Origin: JAVBKV01 sp031553885
GTDB taxonomy: Bacteria > Bacteroidota > Bacteroidia > Bacteroidales > Azobacteroidaceae
Assembly: GCA_031553885.1 (NCBI GenBank)
Contig: JAVBKV010000047.1
Coordinates: forward strand, 31,313-95,312
DNA length: 64,000 nt
Reading direction: 5' to 3'
This document shows positions 28,001 through 36,889 of this stretch, piece after piece. The notes under the pieces were generated by a model. It worked only from the letters and a program-made list of their open reading frames with translations, did no database searches and had not been told where the DNA came from. Each line of letters starts with the position of its first letter. The stretch's first letter is position 1. The position numbers were made by a program, and so were the translations under genes.

Positions 28001-28170
28001 CCTACCTCAGTAATATTGACCCCGGCAAGAGGTTCATTGGTGGCATCATAGACCACACCTGTTATTTTTAATGCTCCCTGCATTCCTTCTTTGGTGTCCG
28101 AAAAAAGAAGACTGGGGCAGTATCCTATTTGTAACAATAAGATTGTCAGCAATATGCTTATTTTTTTCAT
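25054..28170 (-). CDS. SusC/RagA-family TonB-dependent transporter
   Basis: 1038 residues. A signal peptide (1-24), a carboxypeptidase-regulatory-like domain (about 32-105, ITGVVYDATNEPLAGVNI), a TonB box (DEVVVVGYGTQ, about 114-124), the plug domain (LVRGLGSIDM, GVILITTKTG) and a beta-barrel ending in an aromatic-poor NIEL. It imports oligosaccharides across the outer membrane with energy from TonB. There is no N-terminal STN signalling domain, so this transporter is unlikely to work through an anti-sigma factor; the AraC protein is the more likely regulator. No promoter box is visible in the 65 bases upstream, so it is probably read from the upstream genes. Confidence 0.97.
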   Translation of the reverse strand: MKKISILLTILLLQIGYCPSLLFSDTKEGMQGALKITGVVYDATNEPLAGVNITEVGTSNGAATDMDGKFSMTVASPKAQLTFSYIGFVTQTIPVAGKTQLTILMKEDVQMIDEVVVVGYGTQNKVNMTGAVSAVKIDEKIAGRTLTNVSSALAGLMPGLAVQQNTGMAGASGANLLVRGLGSIDMSNERISTVSTPLIVVDGMPDVDINRIDMNDIESISVLKDASSAAIYGSRAANGVILITTKTGKGSEKSKIAYTGTFAISNPTSFYETMENYPRALTLHQRASRAGRGAPQFYDGTIEQWMAMGLIDPVRYPNENQLDWVTRTGKIQTHNVSATGSGEKHNYFLSIGLLDEQGFMINNDNTRYNFRYNLDYDIRPNIKVGTRLDGQWTDMTYAYANGFIDYGNDQLNLVYAITGITPYNYETKQFGGVMAYGEANNAVNMYADYSSRHNERERQELNGNIYGEWEIIKGLKARVDYGIRYYNQFQKSYNEAGLQLYNFQTGNVVQTFIPASDPITNSTNQGYKSLFQVRLNYDKEITKNQKLSAMIAGTEEYWSDRNFAASRSDRYHPELTEIEAALRLTQGTGGGSEAEGLRSFLGRINYSISDKYLLEANLRADGSSKFLPGHQWGYFPSASAGWRFSEESFFEPLKNIITYGKLRLSYGSLGNNKKVGRYEQRNTLKNTPYAINGNNLVKGFSVYKMINEDLSWEKTTVKNLGFDLGFLNNKLLAEIDVYNRLTTDLIMPGQLSVLLSGYDVPRVNAGSLENRGIELNLKWQSKIDQVNYGANFNFAYNAEQLKSWYQYLNASKIFLDMPFYYAYCKVYTGIAQTWEDIYNAPYMNNNNTAPGDLLYEDLNGDGQITSADKKAFPKVNEQRPSGNYGFTGYAEWKGIDFSFLLQGATGRKDYLLEAMSSTNVEIQRIAFQNMHWYDTWNLDNRYAEYPRLVSLNTPGNRDESTYWLQDMSYLRLKNIQIGYNLPKKWLNSISFNKVRVYFTAENLFTLTKWGGVDPEKSTYKDDPFPLLKTMSLGLNIEL

Positions 28171-28235
28171 GTGTACCTATTTTATTTTTTTTATAAAAAA
28201 TTTATTTCTGTGAATCATTGTTGTTATTAATCGTT

Positions 28236-29894
28236 TTACGGGAGTGGTGTAGAACGGGTAACCATGGATTCACTGTTGTACAGGCTGCGTTGATCTGCAC
28301 GGGGAACCTTGATGTCAAAATTCAGTTGGATGTATCCGTTTTCCAGTAGTTTTACCTCGTTTACCCAACCAACACCGTACGATTTATTCTGAATAAAAGC
28401 CGGAGTTACGGATTCTTCGCTACGGGCACCCCAACCGCAAATAAAGGCTCCCGGAACACTGGCTGTTGTGAATGTGTCTCCAATACGACGGTTAGCAATA
28501 GCAATACCGGTACCAGGTGTAGATACAGAATAGCCGTTTTTAGCCGGATTTGTGGTCAGGCTGGATAAATCATCTTCAGAGATTACCTGATCGAAATCAT
28601 TTTTTGTTATATTTCCACGTCTTGAAGTAAGAAGCATATAGGTCAATTGAGTAAAGTCTTTCAGGTAGGCTGCGGAATTTGCCAAAATAGTTGCATTGGC
28701 TCCGAAAGCATGCGGACTCAATGTTTGAGCACCGGCACCGGTCTTGTAAAATACAAAATCGATTTTCGACTGGTTTTGTAAAGCAACGCTTCTTCCGAAT
28801 ACATGAGGTTCCATGTAAGCGGCAAAGAAACAGTCGTTCCCGTTTGGATCGGAAGTAATAATTACATTTTTGAAATAAGTTGCCCGAACCAGCACTTTAG
28901 GTATAGCCAGATTCAATGAAATTGTTTTTCCTCCTGTGTTTTCAGCGACAAGTCTTACCTGAGTCATGTTTTCTGTTCCTTTGAAAGAGAAGGTGAAGTC
29001 GGCATCATTTCCGGCATCCTCATCGATATTAACTGTTTGCAGAGCGCCTTCGGTTCCGTTGGTTGTAATAGCATGTTTCAGGCTTTTGATATCCGATCCG
29101 GAAGCAATTGTACCGCTGATAGGATTATCTTCACTGTCAAAAACACTGGTAAGCTCGGTAATATCTCCATTCATGGTAATGGATATAAAATCTTCCGTAA
29201 CCACATTATTTACTTTGAATGTATCGAGTGTTACACCACCGTGGATATTAACAGCTTTGAAAATGACACCGGATAAACCGGAAGCAACCGGGATCTGGGA
29301 GGCGAAGCTGATTTCTTTTTTATTTCCCAGGTCGATCGGAGTTGAATTTCCTGCAGTCCCGTTTACAAGGGTCTGGTAAGTAAATTCTTTCAGTTCCCAT
29401 TCGCTGTTTACATTTCCTTTGATGGTAAAAGGAATACCCACACAAACCACATCCCTGTAATCGACATCTCCTTTGAATGCCAGCACGGCAATTCTTTTTA
29501 CGCTTTGAACATCGATAACTCGTTTGGATATGTTATTTTTACCATCCACTACGGAAATAATGACACTGTGAAGGTTGTACGGAACTTTTATTTTTATATC
29601 CGTTTTGACTTCATTACCGCTAATAGGGAGTGTAACAGCATCTCCCGGAACCAATTCACTTCCGGAGGTTGTAACCAAAAAATAAGAGGCACGCTTAATC
29701 CCATTGTCAGAAGAGATTTGAACAGGAATTACCCATTCTTCATTTTCATTGATTGTTTCAATCACATCAGAGGTCCCGGGTATCGATATATCCGGGCGGT
29801 AAACATTTTCATCATCATCGCTGCATCTGCAGAATGCGATCAGCATGAATAATGAAAACAATAAAAAAATCTGCTTTCTTTTCATTAGTTCCAT
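28236..29894 (-). CDS. Large surface lipoprotein with repeated Ig-like domains
   Basis: About 552 residues. The signal ends AFCRCSDDDENV, matching the acidic surface-export pattern. Three Ig-like units are suggested by repeated endings: VDGKNNISKRVIDVQSV, NIHGGVTLDTFKVNNVV and ENTGGKTISLNLAIPKV. A C-terminal domain of about 200 residues follows, different in style and of unknown fold. Its place immediately upstream of SusC and the domain order resemble surface glycan-binding proteins, but no named family is recognised. The start is the ATG at 29894 (or 29885); a longer frame begins inside the upstream GH97 gene at a position that would remove the signal peptide. Confidence 0.75.
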   Translation of the reverse strand: MELMKRKQIFLLFSLFMLIAFCRCSDDDENVYRPDISIPGTSDVIETINENEEWVIPVQISSDNGIKRASYFLVTTSGSELVPGDAVTLPISGNEVKTDIKIKVPYNLHSVIISVVDGKNNISKRVIDVQSVKRIAVLAFKGDVDYRDVVCVGIPFTIKGNVNSEWELKEFTYQTLVNGTAGNSTPIDLGNKKEISFASQIPVASGLSGVIFKAVNIHGGVTLDTFKVNNVVTEDFISITMNGDITELTSVFDSEDNPISGTIASGSDIKSLKHAITTNGTEGALQTVNIDEDAGNDADFTFSFKGTENMTQVRLVAENTGGKTISLNLAIPKVLVRATYFKNVIITSDPNGNDCFFAAYMEPHVFGRSVALQNQSKIDFVFYKTGAGAQTLSPHAFGANATILANSAAYLKDFTQLTYMLLTSRRGNITKNDFDQVISEDDLSSLTTNPAKNGYSVSTPGTGIAIANRRIGDTFTTASVPGAFICGWGARSEESVTPAFIQNKSYGVGWVNEVKLLENGYIQLNFDIKVPRADQRSLYNSESMVTRSTPLP

Positions 29895-29929
29895 AATTAA
29901 ATGTATTAGAGATTCATAATAAATCAGTT

Positions 29930-31894
29930 TTATTTGACAGGATAAATACCTGCTACCCATCCGCCTCCCGGAGCCAGATCAATTTCAATCGTGTCTCCTT
30001 TTTTGATGTTCCGGGTTTCTTTGATGTAATCGATGGCCCGGATATCTGCGTTAATTCCATCTTTAAAAATGACCATGGTATACGATTGTCCTTCGGTAAG
30101 GAAATCAAAGTTCAGTGTCATTTTTCGTGGAGTCCAGTCCGTAATGGAGGCAACGTACCAATTATTGTTATTCCTGCGAGCCATGGAAACATATTTTCCG
30201 ATTTGTCCGTTGAGAGGGACGATCTGATCCCATTCGACCGGAACCTGGGTCAGAAATTCCGTACATTCTTTCTCCCGGTAATAATCAGGCTGTGGATCGG
30301 ATAACATCTGCATCGGGCTTTCCGTGATTACGGCTAAGGCCAGCGAGTGTGCACGGGTTCCCTGTCCCATGGGAGTATCCCCATTCATACGGAATGATCT
30401 TTTAGTGCCGTTATTCATGGTTCCAGGGATATAGTCTATCGGTCCGGCTACGTTCCGGATAAAAGGAAGCGTACAATGGTGTTCCGGAGTATCGAAATTG
30501 GTTCCGCCGTTGTATTCGAATTCAATCAATGCTTCCCGGGTCAGGACGTTGGGATAGGCTCGTCTCAGCCCATCGGGTCTGTATGCTCCATGAAAATCGA
30601 TAACCATCTTGTACTTGGCGCATTGCTCGGCAGCTCTCCAGTAAAATCGGGATGCCTCCTGGTCCGAACGGTTGATGAAATCGATTTTTACACCCTTGAT
30701 TCCCCATTCGCTGAATTGTTTTAACGCCGCCTCCATTTGACTGTCAAAGAGGTCAAATGTCACCCAAAGCATGACATCGACATTTTTGGAGTTGGCATGC
30801 CGGACGACTTCTTTGATGTCCAGTCCGTCTATGGTCCGGGTCAGGTCTTCTTTGTAGGTCCATCCGTCGTCAAAAAGAAAATAACGGATTCCAAAATCAG
30901 CGGCGAAGTCGATCATGTATTTGGCTGTTGCCGTATTGATTCCGGCTTTGAAGTCCACGTTGTAAAGTCCCCTGCGCGCCCACCAGTCGAAAGTAACCCA
31001 ACCCGGTTTGATCCAGGAAGGATCTTGTATCTTACACTCTTCTCCCAACAGGTAAACCAGCTGATTTTCAAGCAGGTCCGTATCTTTATCAGAAATACCG
31101 AAAATTTTCCATGGGAAATTCCTGGTCCCTTGTGTCTTGGCGATGTAATCCATGTTTTTGGTTACTACCCGGCGGTTCTTTTGATTACCTTTGCTGTTGT
31201 ATTCGGCAGGGTATCCCCAGAAATGAGAAGAAAGGCTCGTACTCGTTTTTTTGATCCACATGCAGGGATAGTCTTTTGTGTCGGCTTCCAGAAACAAGAT
31301 GGATTTTCCATCCGGATTGCGGACTAAAGCGGGGAGGTTACCCATGTCATTGTTTTTCAATGTATCTAATCGGGCCGTGACATAAGGCGATTCATAATCA
31401 CTGTTGTTTCCTTTGGTATCTTTCTGAAAAATCAACTGGGAATTTTCCGGAAAAATAAAATCGGCATTGTCTTTCCATATCGTGATTTCTCCCGGAAAAT
31501 TCAATATATACCGATAGGCAAAACCATTGTTATATAAACGGATTTGCAATTTACTTTTGTCCTTGAATTCCAACGTATATTCGTTGTAGACTTCCGGAAT
31601 CTTTGCTTGCTTTTCTTTGATTACCGGTACAACAAAACGGTCGACCGATTCTTTTTTTGTTTTACTCACCTTGGAATCTTTTGCAGGAATAATGCCCCGG
31701 TCGGTATCCAGTTGAATGTTGTTTGCTTCCATGAGTAACTTGTCAGTTGAAAACAATCGGAAAGAAAGATTTTCTCCTGTAATAACTGAAAGTTTCAGTT
31801 TTTTATCCGGAGATAAAATATTCGTTTCCCCAGCTTTCAGACAGACAGAAAATACGCATAAAATAGGGATTAATAGATAATTTTTATTTTTCAT
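29930..31894 (-). CDS. GH97 enzyme, retaining alpha-galactosidase-type
   Basis: 654 residues: signal peptide (about 1-21, ending LKAG), N-terminal beta-supersandwich, catalytic barrel from about 295 and a C-terminal beta domain. The nucleophile strand reads GVKIDFINRSDQ with D405, matching the retaining branch (Asp415 of the Bacteroides alpha-galactosidase). DFHGAYRPDG and the TREALIEFEYN segment (E454, E458, E460) supply the acid/base and calcium ligands. The likely role is periplasmic removal of alpha-linked galactose with retention. It is the third gene of the locus, 32 bases after the DUF5107 gene, and contrasts with the atypical second GH97. Confidence 0.93.
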   Translation of the reverse strand: MKNKNYLLIPILCVFSVCLKAGETNILSPDKKLKLSVITGENLSFRLFSTDKLLMEANNIQLDTDRGIIPAKDSKVSKTKKESVDRFVVPVIKEKQAKIPEVYNEYTLEFKDKSKLQIRLYNNGFAYRYILNFPGEITIWKDNADFIFPENSQLIFQKDTKGNNSDYESPYVTARLDTLKNNDMGNLPALVRNPDGKSILFLEADTKDYPCMWIKKTSTSLSSHFWGYPAEYNSKGNQKNRRVVTKNMDYIAKTQGTRNFPWKIFGISDKDTDLLENQLVYLLGEECKIQDPSWIKPGWVTFDWWARRGLYNVDFKAGINTATAKYMIDFAADFGIRYFLFDDGWTYKEDLTRTIDGLDIKEVVRHANSKNVDVMLWVTFDLFDSQMEAALKQFSEWGIKGVKIDFINRSDQEASRFYWRAAEQCAKYKMVIDFHGAYRPDGLRRAYPNVLTREALIEFEYNGGTNFDTPEHHCTLPFIRNVAGPIDYIPGTMNNGTKRSFRMNGDTPMGQGTRAHSLALAVITESPMQMLSDPQPDYYREKECTEFLTQVPVEWDQIVPLNGQIGKYVSMARRNNNNWYVASITDWTPRKMTLNFDFLTEGQSYTMVIFKDGINADIRAIDYIKETRNIKKGDTIEIDLAPGGGWVAGIYPVK

Positions 31895-31926
31895 GATTAG
31901 TAATTAGGGATTTATATATTGAGTTT

Positions 31927-34900
31927 TTATAAGCGTATGGATTGTTTCTCGTGACTTTTTTGCTTATGGATGATGGCTCCCTGGTGATTTACATCCATTT
32001 CAATCACCTTATTCAGGTATTCTTCAGCTTTTTCTTTCTGACCCAGTCCGGAGTATCCCAGTCCCATTACGTAATTACAATGGATCTGATTACGTTTGTT
32101 CAGGTCTTCGTCCCAGATAGCGAGGTCGGGCAGGGAAACAGCGAAATAATCGATCTTACAATGATCTGCCAGGTGTTTTACTCCATGTTCGATCAGTTTG
32201 TAAAAGCGTTCTTTTGCTTTTTCTTCCTGACCTAAGGCGCGCCAGGCAAGACCCTGGTAAAAGATTTTATCCGGTTGCGGATCGTTATAGAAAAATGCCT
32301 GTTGCGGTTCGGATGAGCCTTGTGTTGCCCTCTCAAAGTAGGCTTTTGACTCTTCTTTCCGGTTTAGTTTTTCCAATACCAACCCTTTATAATAATCGAT
32401 ATCATTTTCTTCCACATTGGCTAGTTTTCCTTCTCCGAGGTTATATGGGTACGCATTGGTTTCATTCAGCAAATTCAGGGCTTCGGAGAATTGCTCTTCT
32501 TCTATTGCTTTTTTTGCCAGTTCCAGTCGGCACAAAGTATATTGCCCGGTTACTTTTCCTTCTCCTCCTTCCCAGGGGTGGAAGTGGCGGGATGCTATAA
32601 GTTCTTTTGCTTTCTGATGCTGCCCGGTGAGGTTGTAAAGAGTGATCCGTTCGATACAGATATCGTCACGCTCTTCTACCAGATCTGCATATTTTTTCAG
32701 GAAAGCCAGGCGTTCAACATGAGGACGTCCGGTTTTTTTATACAATTGATCCAATTCCATTAATATCCGGGAATCGGTCGGATCCAGTTTAAATGCTTTT
32801 TCCAGCAATTCGCAGGCCTTTGCTTTTTCGTTTAGTTTATTGTAACAAGCCAGGGAGAGGTTGCGTAAAACGGTAGGAAAACGATCATCGATTGCAATCG
32901 ATTTTTCCCAGCAGTTGATGGCTTCTTTATACTGACGGGAAGCATACCAGAAATTTCCCAGGTAATAAGGCGCTTTAGCGTCAGAAGGATTCAGAGACAG
33001 GGCATCCTGCAGGACAAGAATTTCTTCGATCCGGTTCGGAAAACATTTGTCCGGATTGGCTCTGGAGGCCCTTTCGTAGTTGATTTTAGCTTCCTCAATG
33101 TTTCCGTTTAGTGATTCGGAATATCCCAACAGGTAATAAGCCATTGGATAAATGGATCCGGAGGATGTGTTTTGAATATACAGATTCAGCAATTGTCCGG
33201 CTTCTTCGTATAAACCAGCCGCAATAAAGTCCAGTGCATATTCCATGTAGGTATGCACGGATCCCCGCATCAGGCGTTTAATTTCTTCCAGGACTTCTGT
33301 TTCACCGGTGATCAGGTATTTTTCGAAATAACATCCGATGTTGAACCGGTCGATTTTTAACGAATCGCAGATCCATTGTAAGGCTTCTTCTTCCCGGTTT
33401 AGTTTTCTTAAAACAGCAGCTTTCAACTGCCTGGCCTTATGGTTATGCCAATTCCTTACCAAACAGCGCTCTATCCTGTCCAGTGCATCTTCCCAACGAA
33501 AACTTTGCTCCGTATTCCTGGATGTAATGCAATCGATCTGAGCCAGGCCCAGGAAGGCCGGATCCTGCCAGGCTGCATTCCACGTCGATTTGAAAAATGC
33601 GGTATAGGCTTCTTCCAGACGGGATTGCATTTTCAGGCACCATCCCAGGTTATAATGAGGTTCTCCGTCGTAGGGATTGGGGTTACGCTCGGTAAGTGTT
33701 TCAACGGCTTTCCGGAAATAAGGCTCGGCCTGGCTGAATTGTCCTCTTCGCATGAATAATAAGCCGATTGCGTTATTGCAGCGAATGTCTCCCGGATCTC
33801 TTTTCAGGCCTTCTTTGTAATAGTCCAGGGGATTGTAGGTGGCATGGCGGTATTGTTCCAGGTGTAGCCCTGTCAGGTACAATTGCTCAATGGATTCGAT
33901 TTCCTCCGGATCCCGGGCTGCTTTAGCCGGTTCTGGAGCTGGTTGGGTTTCTTGTTTTTCCGGTTGGTAATGCAACAATAATTGTCCGTTTTCCTTGTAA
34001 AGATTAAAGATCAGGTTTTCGGGAAGAGTATCACCAGTTTGAATGGTCTTTTTATAAAGCTTTGTCGGGGAGGTATCGATGGTTTCATCCAGATAACCCT
34101 TTTTGCCTATGTCGCTCAATACTACGCGCAGGTTTTGGTAAGTACCGGTAGTATAAAGCGTAATTTCTGTTTGGCCATCTTTTACCTCCACATTGACAAT
34201 AGCTTCCTTGTTGGCATTCTTTACATAACCGACTTCCGGGTATGGCATGAAATATTGTTCCCATGATTTTTCTTCATACGGCTGTAACCAGGAAAAATCC
34301 GGTTGATTATCCGTATAGACTCCGGTCATCAATTCGATGTAAGGACCGTCTTCGTCGGTCAGGTTCCGGTCCCAGGCCCGGCCAAAATCCCCGCATCCCC
34401 AGGTCCATTGTTTCTTTCCCGGAGAAATATGATGGTTGGCTACGTGCAATAACCCTCCCTGTACATTCTTTTCATATCCGCCTACAAAATCAAACTTGGA
34501 TTCCATAGCCATATACGATGTGGGAACCGGAATATTTTTATACAAGGAGATATCGACTCCTGCAGAATAATCTTGTTTATAGTAAATGCCTCTGGCGATC
34601 GGAAAATCCGATACATCCCGTTTCCCATGATCAAAAACGGCATGTACATCCGGTGGAAAAACCGAGTGGTAGTCATCATGGACCACAACAGCCGGATTGG
34701 CCCACCATAAAAAGGTCTGAGGGAAAGGAGTCCGGTTGTACAGTTTTACACTGATTTCCAGGTAGGCTTTTCCGGGATAGAGGGTAAATCCCTGCATCCC
34801 TTTTGTACGGAACATCCTCTCTACTTCGTTGCACCAAATGGTTTTACTTCCATCCGGATTTTCTTCCATATAATATTCGGTGGGAAGGAAGGTGCTGGGG

Positions 34901-35316
34901 CGGTGGTGCTGGGGCCAGTTGAATTCGATTCCTCCGGAGATCCAGGGACCTGTCAACCCGACCAGAGCAGGTTTTATTACCTGGTTATAATAAATGAAAT
35001 GGCGCTTTTTGTTTTTATCATAGGCCATTTGTACCCGTCCTCCCAACTCCGGGAGAATCATTATTTTGAGGTATTCATTTTCAATAAATAAAGCTTTATA
35101 AGGTCTGTCTTCCTTATGGTCGGCTATTTTTTCCACAACCGGATAAGGATAAACAACTCCCGAACTACCCTGATAGACACGTTTTTCGAGGAAAAGAGGG
35201 TTTTTTTCTTCTTCTCCGATCGGATATGTAGGCAGCATGATCTGCTCTTCCCAGGCACGTACAATTCCTTCCCCGGTCACTGTTGGCCGGATCAAGTACT
35301 CAGTAATTTTCTCCAT
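31927..35316 (-). CDS. DUF5107-TPR protein, probably cytoplasmic
   Basis: 1129 residues without a signal peptide. The first about 390 form a DUF5107 domain, a beta-sandwich of the galactose-mutarotase-like superfamily (IMILPELGGRVQMAYDKNKK, GGIEFNWPQHHRPS, LWWANPAVVVHDDYH). From about 480 to the end there are many TPR units (GLLFMRRGQFSQAEPYFRKA, YYLGNFWYASRQYKEAINCW). Histidines and acids in the first domain suggest a sugar-acting site, but no reaction is established to my knowledge. The gene starts three bases after the sugar porter stop, so the two products are probably made together. It may act on the imported sugar. Confidence 0.85.
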   Translation of the reverse strand: MEKITEYLIRPTVTGEGIVRAWEEQIMLPTYPIGEEEKNPLFLEKRVYQGSSGVVYPYPVVEKIADHKEDRPYKALFIENEYLKIMILPELGGRVQMAYDKNKKRHFIYYNQVIKPALVGLTGPWISGGIEFNWPQHHRPSTFLPTEYYMEENPDGSKTIWCNEVERMFRTKGMQGFTLYPGKAYLEISVKLYNRTPFPQTFLWWANPAVVVHDDYHSVFPPDVHAVFDHGKRDVSDFPIARGIYYKQDYSAGVDISLYKNIPVPTSYMAMESKFDFVGGYEKNVQGGLLHVANHHISPGKKQWTWGCGDFGRAWDRNLTDEDGPYIELMTGVYTDNQPDFSWLQPYEEKSWEQYFMPYPEVGYVKNANKEAIVNVEVKDGQTEITLYTTGTYQNLRVVLSDIGKKGYLDETIDTSPTKLYKKTIQTGDTLPENLIFNLYKENGQLLLHYQPEKQETQPAPEPAKAARDPEEIESIEQLYLTGLHLEQYRHATYNPLDYYKEGLKRDPGDIRCNNAIGLLFMRRGQFSQAEPYFRKAVETLTERNPNPYDGEPHYNLGWCLKMQSRLEEAYTAFFKSTWNAAWQDPAFLGLAQIDCITSRNTEQSFRWEDALDRIERCLVRNWHNHKARQLKAAVLRKLNREEEALQWICDSLKIDRFNIGCYFEKYLITGETEVLEEIKRLMRGSVHTYMEYALDFIAAGLYEEAGQLLNLYIQNTSSGSIYPMAYYLLGYSESLNGNIEEAKINYERASRANPDKCFPNRIEEILVLQDALSLNPSDAKAPYYLGNFWYASRQYKEAINCWEKSIAIDDRFPTVLRNLSLACYNKLNEKAKACELLEKAFKLDPTDSRILMELDQLYKKTGRPHVERLAFLKKYADLVEERDDICIERITLYNLTGQHQKAKELIASRHFHPWEGGEGKVTGQYTLCRLELAKKAIEEEQFSEALNLLNETNAYPYNLGEGKLANVEENDIDYYKGLVLEKLNRKEESKAYFERATQGSSEPQQAFFYNDPQPDKIFYQGLAWRALGQEEKAKERFYKLIEHGVKHLADHCKIDYFAVSLPDLAIWDEDLNKRNQIHCNYVMGLGYSGLGQKEKAEEYLNKVIEMDVNHQGAIIHKQKSHEKQSIRL

Positions 35317-35319
35317 AAT

Positions 35320-36699
35320 TTACTTCGTCAGTTCTTCTTCTATTTTTTCAAGCGATTTTCCTTTTGTTTCCGGTAAGCGGGTTTTAATAAATACAAAACC
35401 TAAAATACAGATTACACCATAGAGCCAGAATGTTCCGTATGAACCCAATCCTTTATTGAGTAGGGGGAACGTATAAGTCAATACAAAGCAGGCGGTCCAT
35501 AAGGAAAATGTAGAAACGGCCATGGCCATTCCTCTTACCTTATTCGGAAAAATTTCCGATATAACCACCCAGGTAACCGGAGCCAGTGACATTGCATAAC
35601 AGGCAATAGCAGCAACTACCAGTATCAGTACAGCGATTCCGGATATTTCAAAATAATAACAGGCTCCTAAAATAGCATAGATGCAGGCAAGGCCCAGGGA
35701 ACCGAAGATCAGTAATGAACGGCGTCCCAGCTTATCGACCGTGTACATTCCGACAAAGGTGAACAACACATTCGTTACCCCTGTAATTACAATGTTAAAC
35801 AGGATGTCAGAAACACCATAACCTGCAGCAGAGAATATTTCCTGAGCATAATTGAAAATGACATTGATACCGCACCATTGCTGAAAAGCTGCAATAACAA
35901 TACCGATCAGCAGAATCTTCGGCATTTTTCCTTGTAGTAATAAGCGGTAATTGATTTTTTCTTTATCCTCTGAACCAATCAATGATTTGATGTCGTTGAT
36001 TTCCCGGGCGGCGTATTGATTACCTCCGATACGGGTCAGTATTTTTTCTGCTTTTCCGTAATTTTTCCGATTGGCCAGCCAACGCGGACTTTCAGGAACA
36101 ATGAAAATCATCAGGAAGAAAAATACAGCCGGTATTCCTCCTGCCCAAAACATCCAGCGCCATCCCATCTGGCCGTTCCAGGAAGTTAAAATATCCTCTC
36201 CGGGAGTAATCGGATCGGCGATGATCCAGTTGACGATTTGCGCGGATAAAATTCCTAAAACAATAGTGAGCTGATTGATTGATACGAATTTACCCCTGAC
36301 ATCCGAAGGTGAAACTTCGGCAATATACATGGGAGAGAGGTTGGATGCAATTCCGATTCCGATTCCACCCAGAATCCGGAAGGCAATAAATACTCCGATG
36401 GTATTGGCTATTCCTGTGCCCACTGCAGCAGCAATAAAAACAAGAGAAGCTGCGATCATTAAAGGTTTTCGTCCATAACGGTCGGATAAGCTGCCGGAAA
36501 TCATAACACCCAGGAGACATCCCAGTATGGCGCTTCCCATTACCCAACCTTGCATACCCGGAGCGTTTTCGATGCCAAAAAAAACTTCATAAAAGGGTTT
36601 GGCTCCACCGATCACAACCCAATCATAGCCAAAGAGTAAACCGCCGATGGCAGATACCAGGGATATTAATAACAGGTACGCATTGTTTTGACCTTTCAT
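35320..36699 (-). CDS. MFS sugar porter (XylE/AraE-like)
   Basis: 459 residues, twelve predicted membrane helices. Sugar-porter motifs are present: GSLSDRYGRKP between helices 2 and 3, LSPMYIAEVSPSDVRG after helix 4, PESPRWL in the central loop, the helix-7 region QQWCGINVIFNYAQE and PETKGKSLEKIEEE at the C-terminus. It is likely a proton symporter for a monosaccharide such as xylose, arabinose, galactose or glucose; the sugar is not predictable. It is the first gene of the locus, with a TACTTTTG box about 33 bases upstream, divergent from the AraC regulator. Confidence 0.94.
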   Translation of the reverse strand: MKGQNNAYLLLISLVSAIGGLLFGYDWVVIGGAKPFYEVFFGIENAPGMQGWVMGSAILGCLLGVMISGSLSDRYGRKPLMIAASLVFIAAAVGTGIANTIGVFIAFRILGGIGIGIASNLSPMYIAEVSPSDVRGKFVSINQLTIVLGILSAQIVNWIIADPITPGEDILTSWNGQMGWRWMFWAGGIPAVFFFLMIFIVPESPRWLANRKNYGKAEKILTRIGGNQYAAREINDIKSLIGSEDKEKINYRLLLQGKMPKILLIGIVIAAFQQWCGINVIFNYAQEIFSAAGYGVSDILFNIVITGVTNVLFTFVGMYTVDKLGRRSLLIFGSLGLACIYAILGACYYFEISGIAVLILVVAAIACYAMSLAPVTWVVISEIFPNKVRGMAMAVSTFSLWTACFVLTYTFPLLNKGLGSYGTFWLYGVICILGFVFIKTRLPETKGKSLEKIEEELTK

Positions 36700-36731
36700 T
36701 TGTCTTGTTGTTTAGTTGGTATTAGACGCTA

Positions 36732-36883
36732 CAAAAGTAGTATTAAAAAAAACAAAAAAAATGCAGATCCTTATTAATTTAATGTAAATTTATACTACAT
36801 TTGCAAAATATAGAATCTGATTTTCAGTTAATAGCGCTTAAAAATGTAAGATTTAACTAAATATATGTATTAAACTACTTTTG
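36732..36883. promoter_or_regulatory. Divergent promoter region of the locus with three ACTACWTTTG elements
   Basis: ATACTACTTTTG on the minus strand (36732-36743), ATACTACATTTG on the plus strand (36792-36803) and AAACTACTTTTG on the plus strand (36872-36883). Each contains a TAnnTTTG box. The first faces the sugar porter and the second the AraC gene; the third ends seven bases before its ATG. Recognisable -33 elements are missing, which suits promoters that need an activator. Confidence 0.5.
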
Positions 36884-36889
36884 AAGCAA

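Noticed and set aside
36881..36889. TTG start adding three residues to the AraC regulator
   Set aside because: The TTG lies within a promoter-like element and an ATG follows directly.
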